Below, piece by piece: positions 7,511 to 14,313 of a DNA stretch of 32,336 nucleotides (the stretch's first letter is position 1; each line of letters starts with the position of its first letter). Under the pieces are notes generated by a model. The model did no database searches. It was not told the DNA's origin and saw only the letters and a list, made by a program, of their open reading frames with translations. The stretch covers positions 1 through 32,336 of the forward strand of contig JASGDC010000012.1 in the NCBI GenBank assembly GCA_047608145.1, given 5' to 3'. Both the position numbers and the translations under genes were made by a program. The DNA is from JASGDC01 sp047608145. Lineage in GTDB: Bacteria > Actinomycetota > Actinomycetes > Actinomycetales > Micrococcaceae.

Positions 7511-8859
7511 TTGTCCAATGATAGTTCTGATTCTACAATCTTAGCTAAACGCTTAGCACTCTGACGTGCTTGAGCTTCAGTGCCAGCTTCTACCATAACG
7601 CGTACTAACGGCTCAGTACCTGAAGGACGAAGTAATACTCGTCCAGTATCACCAAGTTCCGTCTCTAGCTCTTCTACGGCTTCTAGCACAACCTTATTTT
7701 TGTCACAAGCACTCTTATCTACATTCTTAACGTTAATAAGTACTTGTGGTAGCTTCTGCATTACATTTGCAAGCTCTTGTAAACTCTTGCCAGTACGAGC
7801 AACTTCAGCAGCTAGATGTAAACCAGTTAGCACTCCATCACCAGTAGTAGCATACTCACTCATGATTACGTGCCCTGATTGCTCGCCACCAAGAGAGAAC
7901 TCACCATTACGCATCGCTTCGAGTACATAACGGTCACCTACCTGAGTTTGAACTAACTCAATACCATTTTCTTTAAGGGCAATCTTAAGACCCAAGTTAC
8001 TCATCACAGTGCCAACAAGTACATTATCTTTAAGTACACCACGATCTTTCATAGAAAGTGCCAAAATAAGCATAATTTGATCACCATCGATAACTTTACC
8101 TTCATGATCAACTGCTAGACAACGATCAGCATCACCATCGTGGGCGAATCCCATATCAGCACCTAAACGAACTACTGCCTCTTGCAGTTTTTCCATATGG
8201 GTAGAACCACAATCTTTGTTAATGTTAAGGCCGTCTGGTTCGGCACCGATAACAGTGATATCTGCACCAGCATTCTTAAACGCCTGTGGCGAACAGCCAC
8301 TAGCAGCACCATTGGCACAGTCTACAACAATCTTTAGTCCTTTAAGACTCTGACCACGCATACTTGAAAGCAAATGTAGTACATAACGATCTTCTGCATC
8401 AGCAAAACGCGTAATACGTCCAACTTCATCGCCTGTTGGAAGTGTTAAGTTTTCTTTCATCTTGGCTTCAATTGCTTCTTCAATAGCATCATGCAACTTT
8501 TGACCACCACGTGCCAAGAACTTAATACCATTATCCGGAGCTGGGTTATGTGAAGCTGAAATCATCACGCCGAAATCTGCGTTATCGTCTGCTACTAAGT
8601 AAGCTGCTGCTGGAGTAGGGACTACCCCTGCATCGTGGACATCAACACCAGCACTTGCAAGTCCAGATTGAACTGCTGCAGTGATAAACTCACCACTTGC
8701 TCGTGGATCTCTTGCTACTACCGCTTTAGGCTTATGCCCCTTATCGCTAGCACCTAGAATGAATGCTGCTGCTTGTGAAACTTTTAATGATAGTTCTGCG
8801 TTAACTACTTCACCGTTAGCTAGACCTCTAATACCGTCTGTACCAAAATATTTTGCCAT
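7507..8859 (-). CDS. glmM: phosphoglucosamine mutase
   Basis: Interconverts glucosamine-6-phosphate and glucosamine-1-phosphate, the step after GlmS on the route to UDP-GlcNAc. Visible are KYFGTDGIRG at the N-terminus, the phosphorylated serine loop ISASHNP (Ser102), the metal-binding DGDADR and the C-terminal phosphate-binding RPSGTEPLVRVMVE. I chose the ATG at 8859 (MAKYFGTDG, 450 residues), because the frame extends another 26 residues upstream that do not resemble the family. A second candidate is the ATG at 8868 (MLSMAKYF). Neither has a strong ribosome-binding site. It converges on and overlaps the end of the rhomboid gene. Confidence 0.96.
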   Translation of the reverse strand: MAKYFGTDGIRGLANGEVVNAELSLKVSQAAAFILGASDKGHKPKAVVARDPRASGEFITAAVQSGLASAGVDVHDAGVVPTPAAAYLVADDNADFGVMISASHNPAPDNGIKFLARGGQKLHDAIEEAIEAKMKENLTLPTGDEVGRITRFADAEDRYVLHLLSSMRGQSLKGLKIVVDCANGAASGCSPQAFKNAGADITVIGAEPDGLNINKDCGSTHMEKLQEAVVRLGADMGFAHDGDADRCLAVDHEGKVIDGDQIMLILALSMKDRGVLKDNVLVGTVMSNLGLKIALKENGIELVQTQVGDRYVLEAMRNGEFSLGGEQSGHVIMSEYATTGDGVLTGLHLAAEVARTGKSLQELANVMQKLPQVLINVKNVDKSACDKNKVVLEAVEELETELGDTGRVLLRPSGTEPLVRVMVEAGTEAQARQSAKRLAKIVESELSLDN

Positions 8860-8914
8860 AGATAACATAATACCAACTTTTGTTAGCTTTCCATGACAAA
8901 TATTAGAAGCAAAT

Positions 8915-8971
8915 ACACCCAAACACACTAAAATCACCTGTTATTTAGGTTGTATCTAACGCCTTGGGTGT
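8915..8971. repeat. long-loop inverted repeat upstream of glmM
   Basis: ACACCCAA at 8915-8922 is complementary to TTGGGTGT at 8964-8971, with a loop of about 41 bases that holds a small ACCT/AGGT stem. On the + strand it is followed by five T residues. It may be a fold in the glmM 5' untranslated region or a weak terminator for stray + strand transcripts. The arms are short, so it could be chance. Confidence 0.3.
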
Positions 8972-8991
8972 TTTTAGGATGGTAGACATAA

Positions 8992-9024
8992 AAAATACCC
9001 ATGCCGTAATGACATGGGTATTTT
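8992..9024 (-). terminator. rho-independent terminator of the rplM-rpsI unit
   Basis: A perfect 12-bp stem (CATGGGTATTTT at 9013-9024 and its complement at 8992-9003) has a 9-base loop. On the - strand the stem runs directly into a TTTTTT tract. It lies 17 bases after the rpsI stop and separates it from glmM. Confidence 0.85.
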
Positions 9025-9040
9025 GTAATCTTTTGTAAGA

Positions 9041-9580
9041 TTAACGCTTACTGAACTGTGGAGCCTTGCGAGCTTTCTTAAGACCAGCTTTCTTACGCTC
9101 TTTAACACGAGCGTCACGAGTCAGGAATCCAGACTTTTTAAGTTTTGGACGGTTATTATCCTGATCAATGTCATTTAGTGCACGTGCAATTGCAAGACGC
9201 AAAGCACCTGCCTGACCGCTTGGTCCACCACCTTGAATACGAGCAACTACGTCATAACCATTTTCAAGATTTAACAATGTAAATGGATCATTAACTAATT
9301 GCTGATGAAGCTTATTTGGGAAATATTCTTCAAGTGAACGACCATTAATAGCCCAAGTTCCTGAACCTGGGTTTAAGCGAGCACGAGCAATTGCTTGCTT
9401 GCGACGACCAACAGCAGCGCCACTTTGCACTAGTGCAGGGCGTGCTTCCTCTTCTTTAGCTTCGCTACGAGGTGTTTCACTTGTGTATTCAGTGAGTTCT
9501 GCAGCATCATCTTGCTGATCTGTAGCTGAAGCAGTTTCCTGATCCTCTGCTACAGTCTGCTCTTCGTTATTTTGAGCCAC
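9041..9580 (-). CDS. rpsI: 30S ribosomal protein S9 with acidic N-terminal extension
   Basis: S9 sits in the head of the 30S subunit; its basic C-terminal tail reaches toward the P-site tRNA. The core starts near residue 56 (AVGRRKQAIARARLNPGSG) and ends GLKKARKAPQFSKR with the conserved terminal Lys-Arg. The preceding part, about 55 residues, is extra: acidic, rich in Glu, Asp, Gln, Ala and Thr. An N-terminal S9 extension of this kind occurs in actinobacteria. The total of 179 residues compares with about 130 for the core. It follows rplM by 26 bases and is closed by the hairpin at 8992-9024. Confidence 0.97.
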   Translation of the reverse strand: MAQNNEEQTVAEDQETASATDQQDDAAELTEYTSETPRSEAKEEEARPALVQSGAAVGRRKQAIARARLNPGSGTWAINGRSLEEYFPNKLHQQLVNDPFTLLNLENGYDVVARIQGGGPSGQAGALRLAIARALNDIDQDNNRPKLKKSGFLTRDARVKERKKAGLKKARKAPQFSKR

Positions 9581-9606
9581 GTTTCTCCTTGAGATTTATA
9601 AGTTTG

Positions 9607-10050
9607 TTACTGGGCAACCTGAGAAATTTCGAAAGGCTGTGGGTTTTGAGCAGCATGTGGATGCTCAGGACCTGCGTAGACTTTCAATTTAGATACGGTT
9701 TTAGCTCCTAAAGAGTTTTTAGGTAACATGCCCTTAATAGCTTTTTCAACAGCACGAACTGGGTGCTTTTCTAGAAGTTCTGCATAGCTAGTTGAACGCA
9801 AACCACCTGGGTAACCAGAGTGACGGTATGCGTGCTTCTGTTGAAGTTTAGAACCTGTCAAAGCAACCTTTTCGGCATTAACGATGATGACGAAATCCCC
9901 GGTATCTGCATGGGGTGCAAAAATTGTCTTGTGCTTACCACGTAGAAGTGTTGCAGCCTGGCTAGCAAGACGGCCAAGTACAACATCAGTAGCATCAATT
10001 ATATGCCATTGACGAGTTACATCGCCTGGCTTCGGAGTATAAGTACGCAC
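9607..10050 (-). CDS. rplM: 50S ribosomal protein L13
   Basis: L13 is an early assembly protein of the large subunit. The 147-residue sequence has the family start (MRTYTPKPGDVTRQWHIIDA), VLGRLASQAATLLRGKHK and the block YRHSGYPGGLRS. It is the first gene of the rplM-rpsI pair. A strong promoter lies at 10144-10172, and the roughly 90-base leader contains two hairpins. L13 represses its own operon in E. coli; a similar role for this leader is only a possibility. Confidence 0.98.
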   Translation of the reverse strand: MRTYTPKPGDVTRQWHIIDATDVVLGRLASQAATLLRGKHKTIFAPHADTGDFVIIVNAEKVALTGSKLQQKHAYRHSGYPGGLRSTSYAELLEKHPVRAVEKAIKGMLPKNSLGAKTVSKLKVYAGPEHPHAAQNPQPFEISQVAQ

Positions 10051-10087
10051 GAGTATATTGCCTTCGTTTCTAGTTTCGATTTGTTTT

Positions 10088-10123
10088 GTAATACTTATCT
10101 AGTATTACGCCTGTTTTATAGGC
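10088..10123 (-). promoter_or_regulatory. two tandem hairpins in the rplM leader
   Basis: In the order transcribed, a GCCT/AGGC stem (10123-10109) is directly followed by a perfect 8-bp stem GTAATACT/AGTATTAC with a 5-base loop (10108-10088). Both lie between the promoter at 10144-10172 and the rplM start. Tandem stems in the leader of an L13-S9 operon suggest feedback control by a ribosomal protein, but I cannot match them to a known L13 leader model. Confidence 0.4.
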
Positions 10124-10143
10124 ACGGCTTACACCGACTCTTT

Positions 10144-10172
10144 ATTATAGCTTGATATAAAAACTGAGTCAA
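10144..10172 (-). promoter_or_regulatory. vegetative promoter of rplM-rpsI
   Basis: On the - strand TTGACT (10172-10167), a 17-base spacer and a perfect TATAAT (10149-10144) form a near-consensus sigma-70/SigA-type promoter. The expected start is near 10137, giving a leader of about 87 bases before rplM. The -35 box begins 14 bases past the truA stop, so rplM-rpsI can be transcribed independently of the truA message. Confidence 0.8.
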
Positions 10173-10185
10173 ACAAGAAAAATTA

Positions 10186-11040
10186 TTACTTTTCTCGCCT
10201 AGCTCTAGTCAAATTAGCTCGCCACCTCCACTGAGTTTCATCAGGATACGCAATTTCTTCTAATACCAGTGCATGTCCAGGAGCAATATTAGCCTCAGGA
10301 TTACGTTCTTGTTTTTTGAGCCTTTCATAGAGCCACTTTGGTTCTCGCTCACCATTTCCTACCATTAAAGTCGCTCCCACTAAAGAACGAACCATATGGT
10401 GACAAAAAGCATCAGCCTTTAAATGTGCAGTGACTAATTCACCGTTGCGTTCCCAGGAAAATTCTTGCAACATCCGTGTCGTAGTAGCTCCAACACGAGG
10501 TTTACAAAACGCTATAAAATCATGTTCACCTAATAACATTTCAGCTGCTATGTTCATTTTTACTACGTTTAGCTGACCACGATAGTGCATAACATGATTA
10601 CGATTTAGTGGATTCCAACCAACTTGTTTATCTTCAATAGCATAAGAATACCGTCTCCACAGCGCAGAGAAACGTGCATCAAAATCTGAGTTAACTACTT
10701 CAGCAGTTTTTATTTGTATTGCACCTTTAGCAAATTTACCAATTTGATTAAGCAAAATAAAATTTATTAACCCTGCAACACGGCGAATAAAAGCTTCGGA
10801 AGTATCACTATAGTTACCAACAAACTTTTGCCATTCGGGTTCTTCAAGATCAAAATGTACGACTTGTCTACTTGCATGTACGCCGGCATCAGTGCGTCCA
10901 GCTACTGTAGTTCGAACTAATCTACCAGTAATGGTACTTAGCGCATCTTCTAGAATTCCTTGAACAGTGGGAGCATTAGGCTGGATTCCCCAACCATTAA
11001 AAGGCGCACCATCATAAGCAAGTGTTACTTTAATTCGCAT
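10186..11040 (-). CDS. truA: tRNA pseudouridine(38-40) synthase
   Basis: Converts uridines 38-40 of the tRNA anticodon arm to pseudouridine. The 284-residue protein begins with RIKVTLAYDGAPFNGWG and contains the catalytic motif AGRTDAGVHA with its active Asp, and FCHHMVRSLVGATLMVG near the C-terminus. It lies between rplQ and rplM, as in many actinobacteria. The strong hairpin at 11062-11100 ends only 21 bases before its start, so expression depends on read-through or on a promoter I do not see. AGGA lies about 12 bases upstream of the ATG. Confidence 0.96.
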   Translation of the reverse strand: MRIKVTLAYDGAPFNGWGIQPNAPTVQGILEDALSTITGRLVRTTVAGRTDAGVHASRQVVHFDLEEPEWQKFVGNYSDTSEAFIRRVAGLINFILLNQIGKFAKGAIQIKTAEVVNSDFDARFSALWRRYSYAIEDKQVGWNPLNRNHVMHYRGQLNVVKMNIAAEMLLGEHDFIAFCKPRVGATTTRMLQEFSWERNGELVTAHLKADAFCHHMVRSLVGATLMVGNGEREPKWLYERLKKQERNPEANIAPGHALVLEEIAYPDETQWRWRANLTRARREK

Positions 11041-11061
11041 ATTTTGACTTTATCCTAATAC

Positions 11062-11100
11062 AAATAAAGAGACCAGCTAAAATAGCGGGTCTCTTTATTT
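11062..11100 (-). terminator. terminator after rplQ
   Basis: A perfect 13-bp inverted repeat (AAATAAAGAGACC at 11062-11074, its complement at 11088-11100) has a 13-base loop. It ends the infA-rplQ transcription unit. It also lies just past the second stop (11113) of the open stretch that follows rplQ, as expected if the gene once ended there. Confidence 0.8.
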
Positions 11101-11112
11101 AACAAAATTTAA

Positions 11113-11241
11113 TTAAGCGTCTTTATCTTTTTTATCTTCAACTGCATCTTCATCAGATTCAGTTTCATCATCTTCTAGAGTTTCTTTAACCTCAGCCACT
11201 GAGTCTTCAGCTTCTGGTGTTTCAGTTACTTCTGCTTCTTC
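11113..11241 (-). other. open acidic continuation of rplQ beyond its stop codon
   Basis: Immediately after the rplQ TAA (11244-11242) the same frame continues without a stop for 42 codons and ends with TAA at 11115-11113. It encodes an acidic peptide dominated by Glu, Asp, Thr, Val and Ala (it begins EEAEVTETPEAED and ends KKDKDA). This matches the composition of the last 25 residues of the annotated protein, and the VAEV motif occurs on both sides of the stop. It looks like a recently cut-off L17 tail. There is no start codon or ribosome-binding site for separate translation. Confidence 0.7.
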
Positions 11242-11688
11242 TTAAACCTCAGCAACCTTGATGTTGTGTGGTTTAGTTTCAGCATCATCAGACACTTTCT
11301 TTTCAGAATTCTTTGTAGTCTGTGGAGCCACTGCCTCAGTAACAAGTTCGATTACTGCCATTGGCGCATTATCACCTTTACGGTTACCAATCTTAGTAAT
11401 ACGAGTATAACCACCTTCACGTTCTGACATTGTTTCAGCAATGTCAGTAAATAATTCGTGAACAGTAGTCTTGTCTTTAATCATTGACGCTACGCGACGA
11501 CGAGAATTTAAGTCACCCTTTTTAGCAAGAGTGATAATATTCTCAGCGAATGGGCGTAGAGTCTTTGCTTTAGTTTCAGTAGTTTTAATACGCTTGTGCT
11601 CAAAAAGTGAAGCAGAAAGGTTCTGCAACATCAACTTCTGGTGCGAAGCGCTTCCTCCAAGACGACGTCCCTTAGTTGGGGTTGGCAT
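11242..11688 (-). CDS. rplQ: 50S ribosomal protein L17, tail probably truncated
   Basis: L17 is a large-subunit protein near the exit tunnel. The core (residues 1-122) has the family signature MPTPTKGRRLGGSASHQKLM, ASLFEHKRIKTTETKAK and TRITKIGNRKGDNAPMAVIEL. A hydrophilic tail of about 25 residues follows and stops at TAA 11244-11242, although the frame stays open and acidic for another 42 codons. Without that stop the protein would have 191 residues; several actinobacterial L17 proteins carry such long tails. The core is intact, so function should be unaffected. It starts 9 bases after the rpoA stop and is the last gene before the terminator at 11062-11100. Confidence 0.95.
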   Translation of the reverse strand: MPTPTKGRRLGGSASHQKLMLQNLSASLFEHKRIKTTETKAKTLRPFAENIITLAKKGDLNSRRRVASMIKDKTTVHELFTDIAETMSEREGGYTRITKIGNRKGDNAPMAVIELVTEAVAPQTTKNSEKKVSDDAETKPHNIKVAEV

Positions 11689-11697
11689 TCTTTTCTC

Positions 11698-12723
11698 CTA
11701 TTCTTCTTCTGCTTCAGAGTCAGAGAAGATCATTGTTCCATCATTCTCTTCAGTATCGTTGATATCTGCAGTTAGCTCAAACCCCGGAGGGGAATCTTTA
11801 AGAGCCAAGCCCATTTCATTAAGCTTTGCTTTAACTTCAACAATTGATTTTGAACCAAAGTTACGGATTTCCATTAGGTCAGCTTCTGATCGAGCTACTA
11901 ATTCACCTACAGTATGGATGCCTTCGCGCTTTAGACAGTTGTATGAACGCACTGTAAGATCCATGTCCTCTATCGGAACAGCAAGATCTTGGGCTAGTGC
12001 TACATCTGTAGGTGAAGGACCAATTTCGATACCTTCAGCTTCTGGGTTAAGTTCACGAGCCAAACCGAACAGTTCAACTAGTGTAGTACCTGCAGAAGAT
12101 AGGGCATCAGCTGGAGTGATTGAGTTTTTAGTCTCAACATCAATGATTAGTTTATCGAAGTCAGTGCGCTGCTCTACACGAGTAGCCTCTACACGGTAGC
12201 TAACCTTAAGTACTGGTGAATAAATTGAGTCAACTGGAATACGCCCAATTTCTGACTCGCCAGTCTTGTTTTGCTGTGCAGAAACATAACCGCGCCCACG
12301 CTCAACAGTAAGTTCAGCTTCAAACTTACCTTTAGAGTTAAGTGTCGCGATATGAAGGTCTGGATTATGAATTTCTACGCCTGCTTGAGTTTCAATATCA
12401 GCTGCAGTAACTTTGCTAGCACCTGACTTACGTACGTAAATTACTACTGGTTCGTCATGTTCTGAAGAAACAACAAGGTTCTTCAGGTTCAAGATAATTT
12501 CTGTAACATCTTCTTTAACACCTGGAACAGTAGTGAATTCATGTAGTACATCTTCAATACGGATGCTAGTAATAGCAGCACCTGGAATTGAAGAAAGTAG
12601 GGTACGACGCAATGAGTTACCAAGCGTGTATCCGAAACCTGGCTCTAATGGTTCGATAATGAATTGTGAGCGGTTATCAGCGATTGTCTTTTCAGATAAA
12701 GTTGGTCGTTGTGCAATCAGCAC
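11698..12723 (-). CDS. rpoA: RNA polymerase alpha subunit
   Basis: Alpha dimerises to nucleate RNA polymerase assembly, and its C-terminal domain contacts upstream DNA and activators. The 341-residue protein shows the N-terminal domain signature (FIIEPLEPGFGYTLGNSLRR), then the C-terminal domain with MDLTVRSYNCLKREGIHTV and EIRNFGSKSIVEVKAKL. It ends in a short acidic tail (SDSEAEEE). It starts with GTG, supported by AAGGAAAA about 7 bases upstream. rpsD is not found between rpsK and rpoA, as in some other actinobacteria. Confidence 0.98.
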   Translation of the reverse strand: MLIAQRPTLSEKTIADNRSQFIIEPLEPGFGYTLGNSLRRTLLSSIPGAAITSIRIEDVLHEFTTVPGVKEDVTEIILNLKNLVVSSEHDEPVVIYVRKSGASKVTAADIETQAGVEIHNPDLHIATLNSKGKFEAELTVERGRGYVSAQQNKTGESEIGRIPVDSIYSPVLKVSYRVEATRVEQRTDFDKLIIDVETKNSITPADALSSAGTTLVELFGLARELNPEAEGIEIGPSPTDVALAQDLAVPIEDMDLTVRSYNCLKREGIHTVGELVARSEADLMEIRNFGSKSIVEVKAKLNEMGLALKDSPPGFELTADINDTEENDGTMIFSDSEAEEE

Positions 12724-12825
12724 TTAATTTTCCTTTCAGCAAAGTCGCCATGCATCTATTTGGCACTCTGTCTGTCTCGTTTAGCGGATAAGGGAGTGAT
12801 TTCCGAGAAAACGGAAAGGCGTGTA

Positions 12826-13230
12826 TTACACACGGCGTCGTTTCGGTGGGCGACAACCATTGTGAGCTGCTGGAGTCACATCCTGGATTGAGCCTACCTC
12901 TAGACCTGCTGCCTGCAATGAACGAATTGCTAGTTCACGACCAGAACCTGGGCCTTTCACAAAGACATCAACTTTGCGCATTCCATGCTCTTGTGCACGC
13001 TTTGCTGCAGCTTCTGCAGCTAACTGAGCAGCGAAAGGTGTAGATTTACGAGAACCTTTGAATCCTACGCCACCTGCTGAAGACCATGAAATTACAGCAC
13101 CGGTTGGGTCTGTGATTGAGATGATTGTATTGTTAAAAGTACTTTTAATGTGCGCTTGTCCTAACGCAACATTCTTTCTATCTTTACGACGTGGCTTACG
13201 AGCCCCGCCAGCTCCTGCCTTTATGGCCAT
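12826..13230 (-). CDS. rpsK: 30S ribosomal protein S11
   Basis: S11 lines the 30S platform near the E site. The 134-residue sequence has the basic N-terminus (GGARKPRRKDRKNV), the block HIKSTFNNTIISITDPTGAV, SWSSAGGVGFKGSRKSTPFAAQ, and the conserved end DVTPAAHNGCRPPKRRRV. It follows rpsM after 51 bases. About 100 bases separate it from rpoA; in that gap I see only the rpoA ribosome-binding site and no clear promoter. Confidence 0.98.
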   Translation of the reverse strand: MAIKAGAGGARKPRRKDRKNVALGQAHIKSTFNNTIISITDPTGAVISWSSAGGVGFKGSRKSTPFAAQLAAEAAAKRAQEHGMRKVDVFVKGPGSGRELAIRSLQAAGLEVGSIQDVTPAAHNGCRPPKRRRV

Positions 13231-13281
13231 TAATTACTCCTAATATAGATCTAATAACGTGAGAAAAAGTTTAATTAGCTA

Positions 13282-13656
13282 TTAAACTGCTTTCTTCTTA
13301 CCAGCCACAGTACGAGCTGGGCCTTTACGAGTGCGGGCATTAGTCTTTGTGCGTTGACCACGCACAGGAAGGCCGCGACGATGGCGCAAACCTTGGTAAC
13401 TACCAATTTCAACTTTACGTCGAATATCCGCAGCTACCTCACGACGAAGGTCACCTTCAACCTTAAAGTTTTGCTCAATGTAATCACGTAGCAAACCTAG
13501 TTGGTCATCAGTAAGATCTTTTACTCGAGTATCCGGGTCAATGTCAGTCGCCTTTAAAGTGCGCTGAGCATTTGGTTTCCCAACTCCATAAATATATGTA
13601 AGTGCAATTTCCACGCGCTTTTCACGTGGAATATCAACACCTGCAATACGTGCCAT
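13282..13656 (-). CDS. rpsM: 30S ribosomal protein S13
   Basis: S13 is in the 30S head and forms bridges to the large subunit. The 124-residue sequence starts MARIAGVDIPREKRVEIALT with YIYGVGKPNAQ, and carries the C-terminal signature LRHRRGLPVRGQRTKTNART followed by a basic tail ending GKKKAV. About 123 bases separate it from rpmJ upstream. This spacer holds a small CACAG/CTGTG hairpin but no convincing promoter. Confidence 0.98.
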   Translation of the reverse strand: MARIAGVDIPREKRVEIALTYIYGVGKPNAQRTLKATDIDPDTRVKDLTDDQLGLLRDYIEQNFKVEGDLRREVAADIRRKVEIGSYQGLRHRRGLPVRGQRTKTNARTRKGPARTVAGKKKAV

Positions 13657-13779
13657 ATGGGTACGTTGCTCCTTGTTAACTATTTGAAGGTCTTAGCCAC
13701 TCTGTCCTTAATAGGTCCCTAGCCTTCAACCCAGGGGTATCACAGTCATGCTGTGTAGAATGCCTCTTTAGCTTATTTG

Positions 13780-13893
13780 TTAGCCTTGACGTTGCTTATG
13801 ACGTGGGTTTTCACAAATAACCATCACGCGACGGTTACGACGAATAACCCTACATTTTTCGCACATAGGCTTAACGCTTGGTTTTACTTTCAT
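13780..13893 (-). CDS. rpmJ: 50S ribosomal protein L36 (zinc-binding type)
   Basis: A 37-residue protein, MKVKPSVKPMCEKC with the end NPRHKQRQG. It has the zinc-ribbon ligands Cys11, Cys14, Cys27 and His32, so it is the zinc-dependent (C+) form. It starts 8 bases after the infA stop, with AAGGACGG just upstream. Its place between infA and rpsM is the usual one. Confidence 0.96.
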   Translation of the reverse strand: MKVKPSVKPMCEKCRVIRRNRRVMVICENPRHKQRQG

Positions 13894-13901
13894 TGCCGTC
13901 C

Positions 13902-14123
13902 TTATGATCTGTAACGGTAAACGATACGGCCACGGTTTAAGTCATACGGACTCATTTCAACCGCGACTCTATCTTCAGGGATAATCTTGATGTAATTTTG
14001 ACGAACTTTACCAGAAATTGTAGCCAAAAGAACATGGTCATTCTCAAGTTTTACGCGGAACATTGCATTTGGAAGTGTTTCAATTACTGTTCCTTCTACT
14101 TCAATAACGCCTTCTTTAGCCAT
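13902..14123 (-). CDS. infA: translation initiation factor IF-1
   Basis: IF-1 is a small OB-fold protein that occupies the 30S A site during initiation. I place the start at the ATG at 14123 (MAKEGVIEVEGTVIE), giving the usual 73 residues; a GTG two codons upstream is less likely. The sequence has ETLPNAMFRVKLENDHVLLA, HISGKVR replaced by TISGKVRQNYIKI, and the end DLNRGRIVYRYRS. It heads the infA-rplQ unit and has its own promoter candidate at 14170-14199. In many actinobacteria map is directly upstream; here two opposite-strand genes lie between. Confidence 0.97.
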   Translation of the reverse strand: MAKEGVIEVEGTVIETLPNAMFRVKLENDHVLLATISGKVRQNYIKIIPEDRVAVEMSPYDLNRGRIVYRYRS

Positions 14124-14169
14124 AATCACCGTCTCAGTTCTTAAAATAATTACACACGATCAACAGTAG

Positions 14170-14199
14170 ATTATACGCCTACTATATCTATAAACGCAA
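14170..14199 (-). promoter_or_regulatory. promoter candidate for infA-rplQ
   Basis: On the - strand TTGCGT (14199-14194), an 18-base spacer and a perfect TATAAT (14175-14170) are present, with a leader of about 40 bases to the infA start. The -35 box matches consensus only at TTG. A dedicated promoter is expected because the opposite-strand insertion cuts infA off from the secY-adk-map transcript. Confidence 0.6.
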
Positions 14200-14313
14200 A
14201 TAGAAAATAAAAAATTTATGACAATCCTAAAGGTATAAAATGTATTGAACATAATTTCAGTTAGACTACTTAAAATACAATAAAAAGCAATCCCCTCAAA
14301 AGAATCCAAAATC

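Noticed and set aside
8860..8937. 26-residue N-terminal extension of GlmM
   Set aside because: The family begins at KYFGTDGIRG. The upstream residues look unlike any GlmM and have no ribosome-binding site, so the start was moved to 8859.
11471..12199. 242-codon open frame on the + strand opposite rpoA and rplQ
   Set aside because: It lies entirely antisense to two certain genes, is Ser/Arg-rich as expected of a complement of acidic coding sequence, and has no recognisable domain.
12724..12825. Missing rpsD between rpsK and rpoA as an anomaly
   Set aside because: Several actinobacteria, including Streptomyces, keep rpsD elsewhere, so this is not remarkable.
13657..13779. Possible regulatory RNA or promoter between rpmJ and rpsM
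   Set aside because: Only a 5-bp CACAG/CTGTG stem and no credible -10/-35 pair were seen. It is too weak to list.
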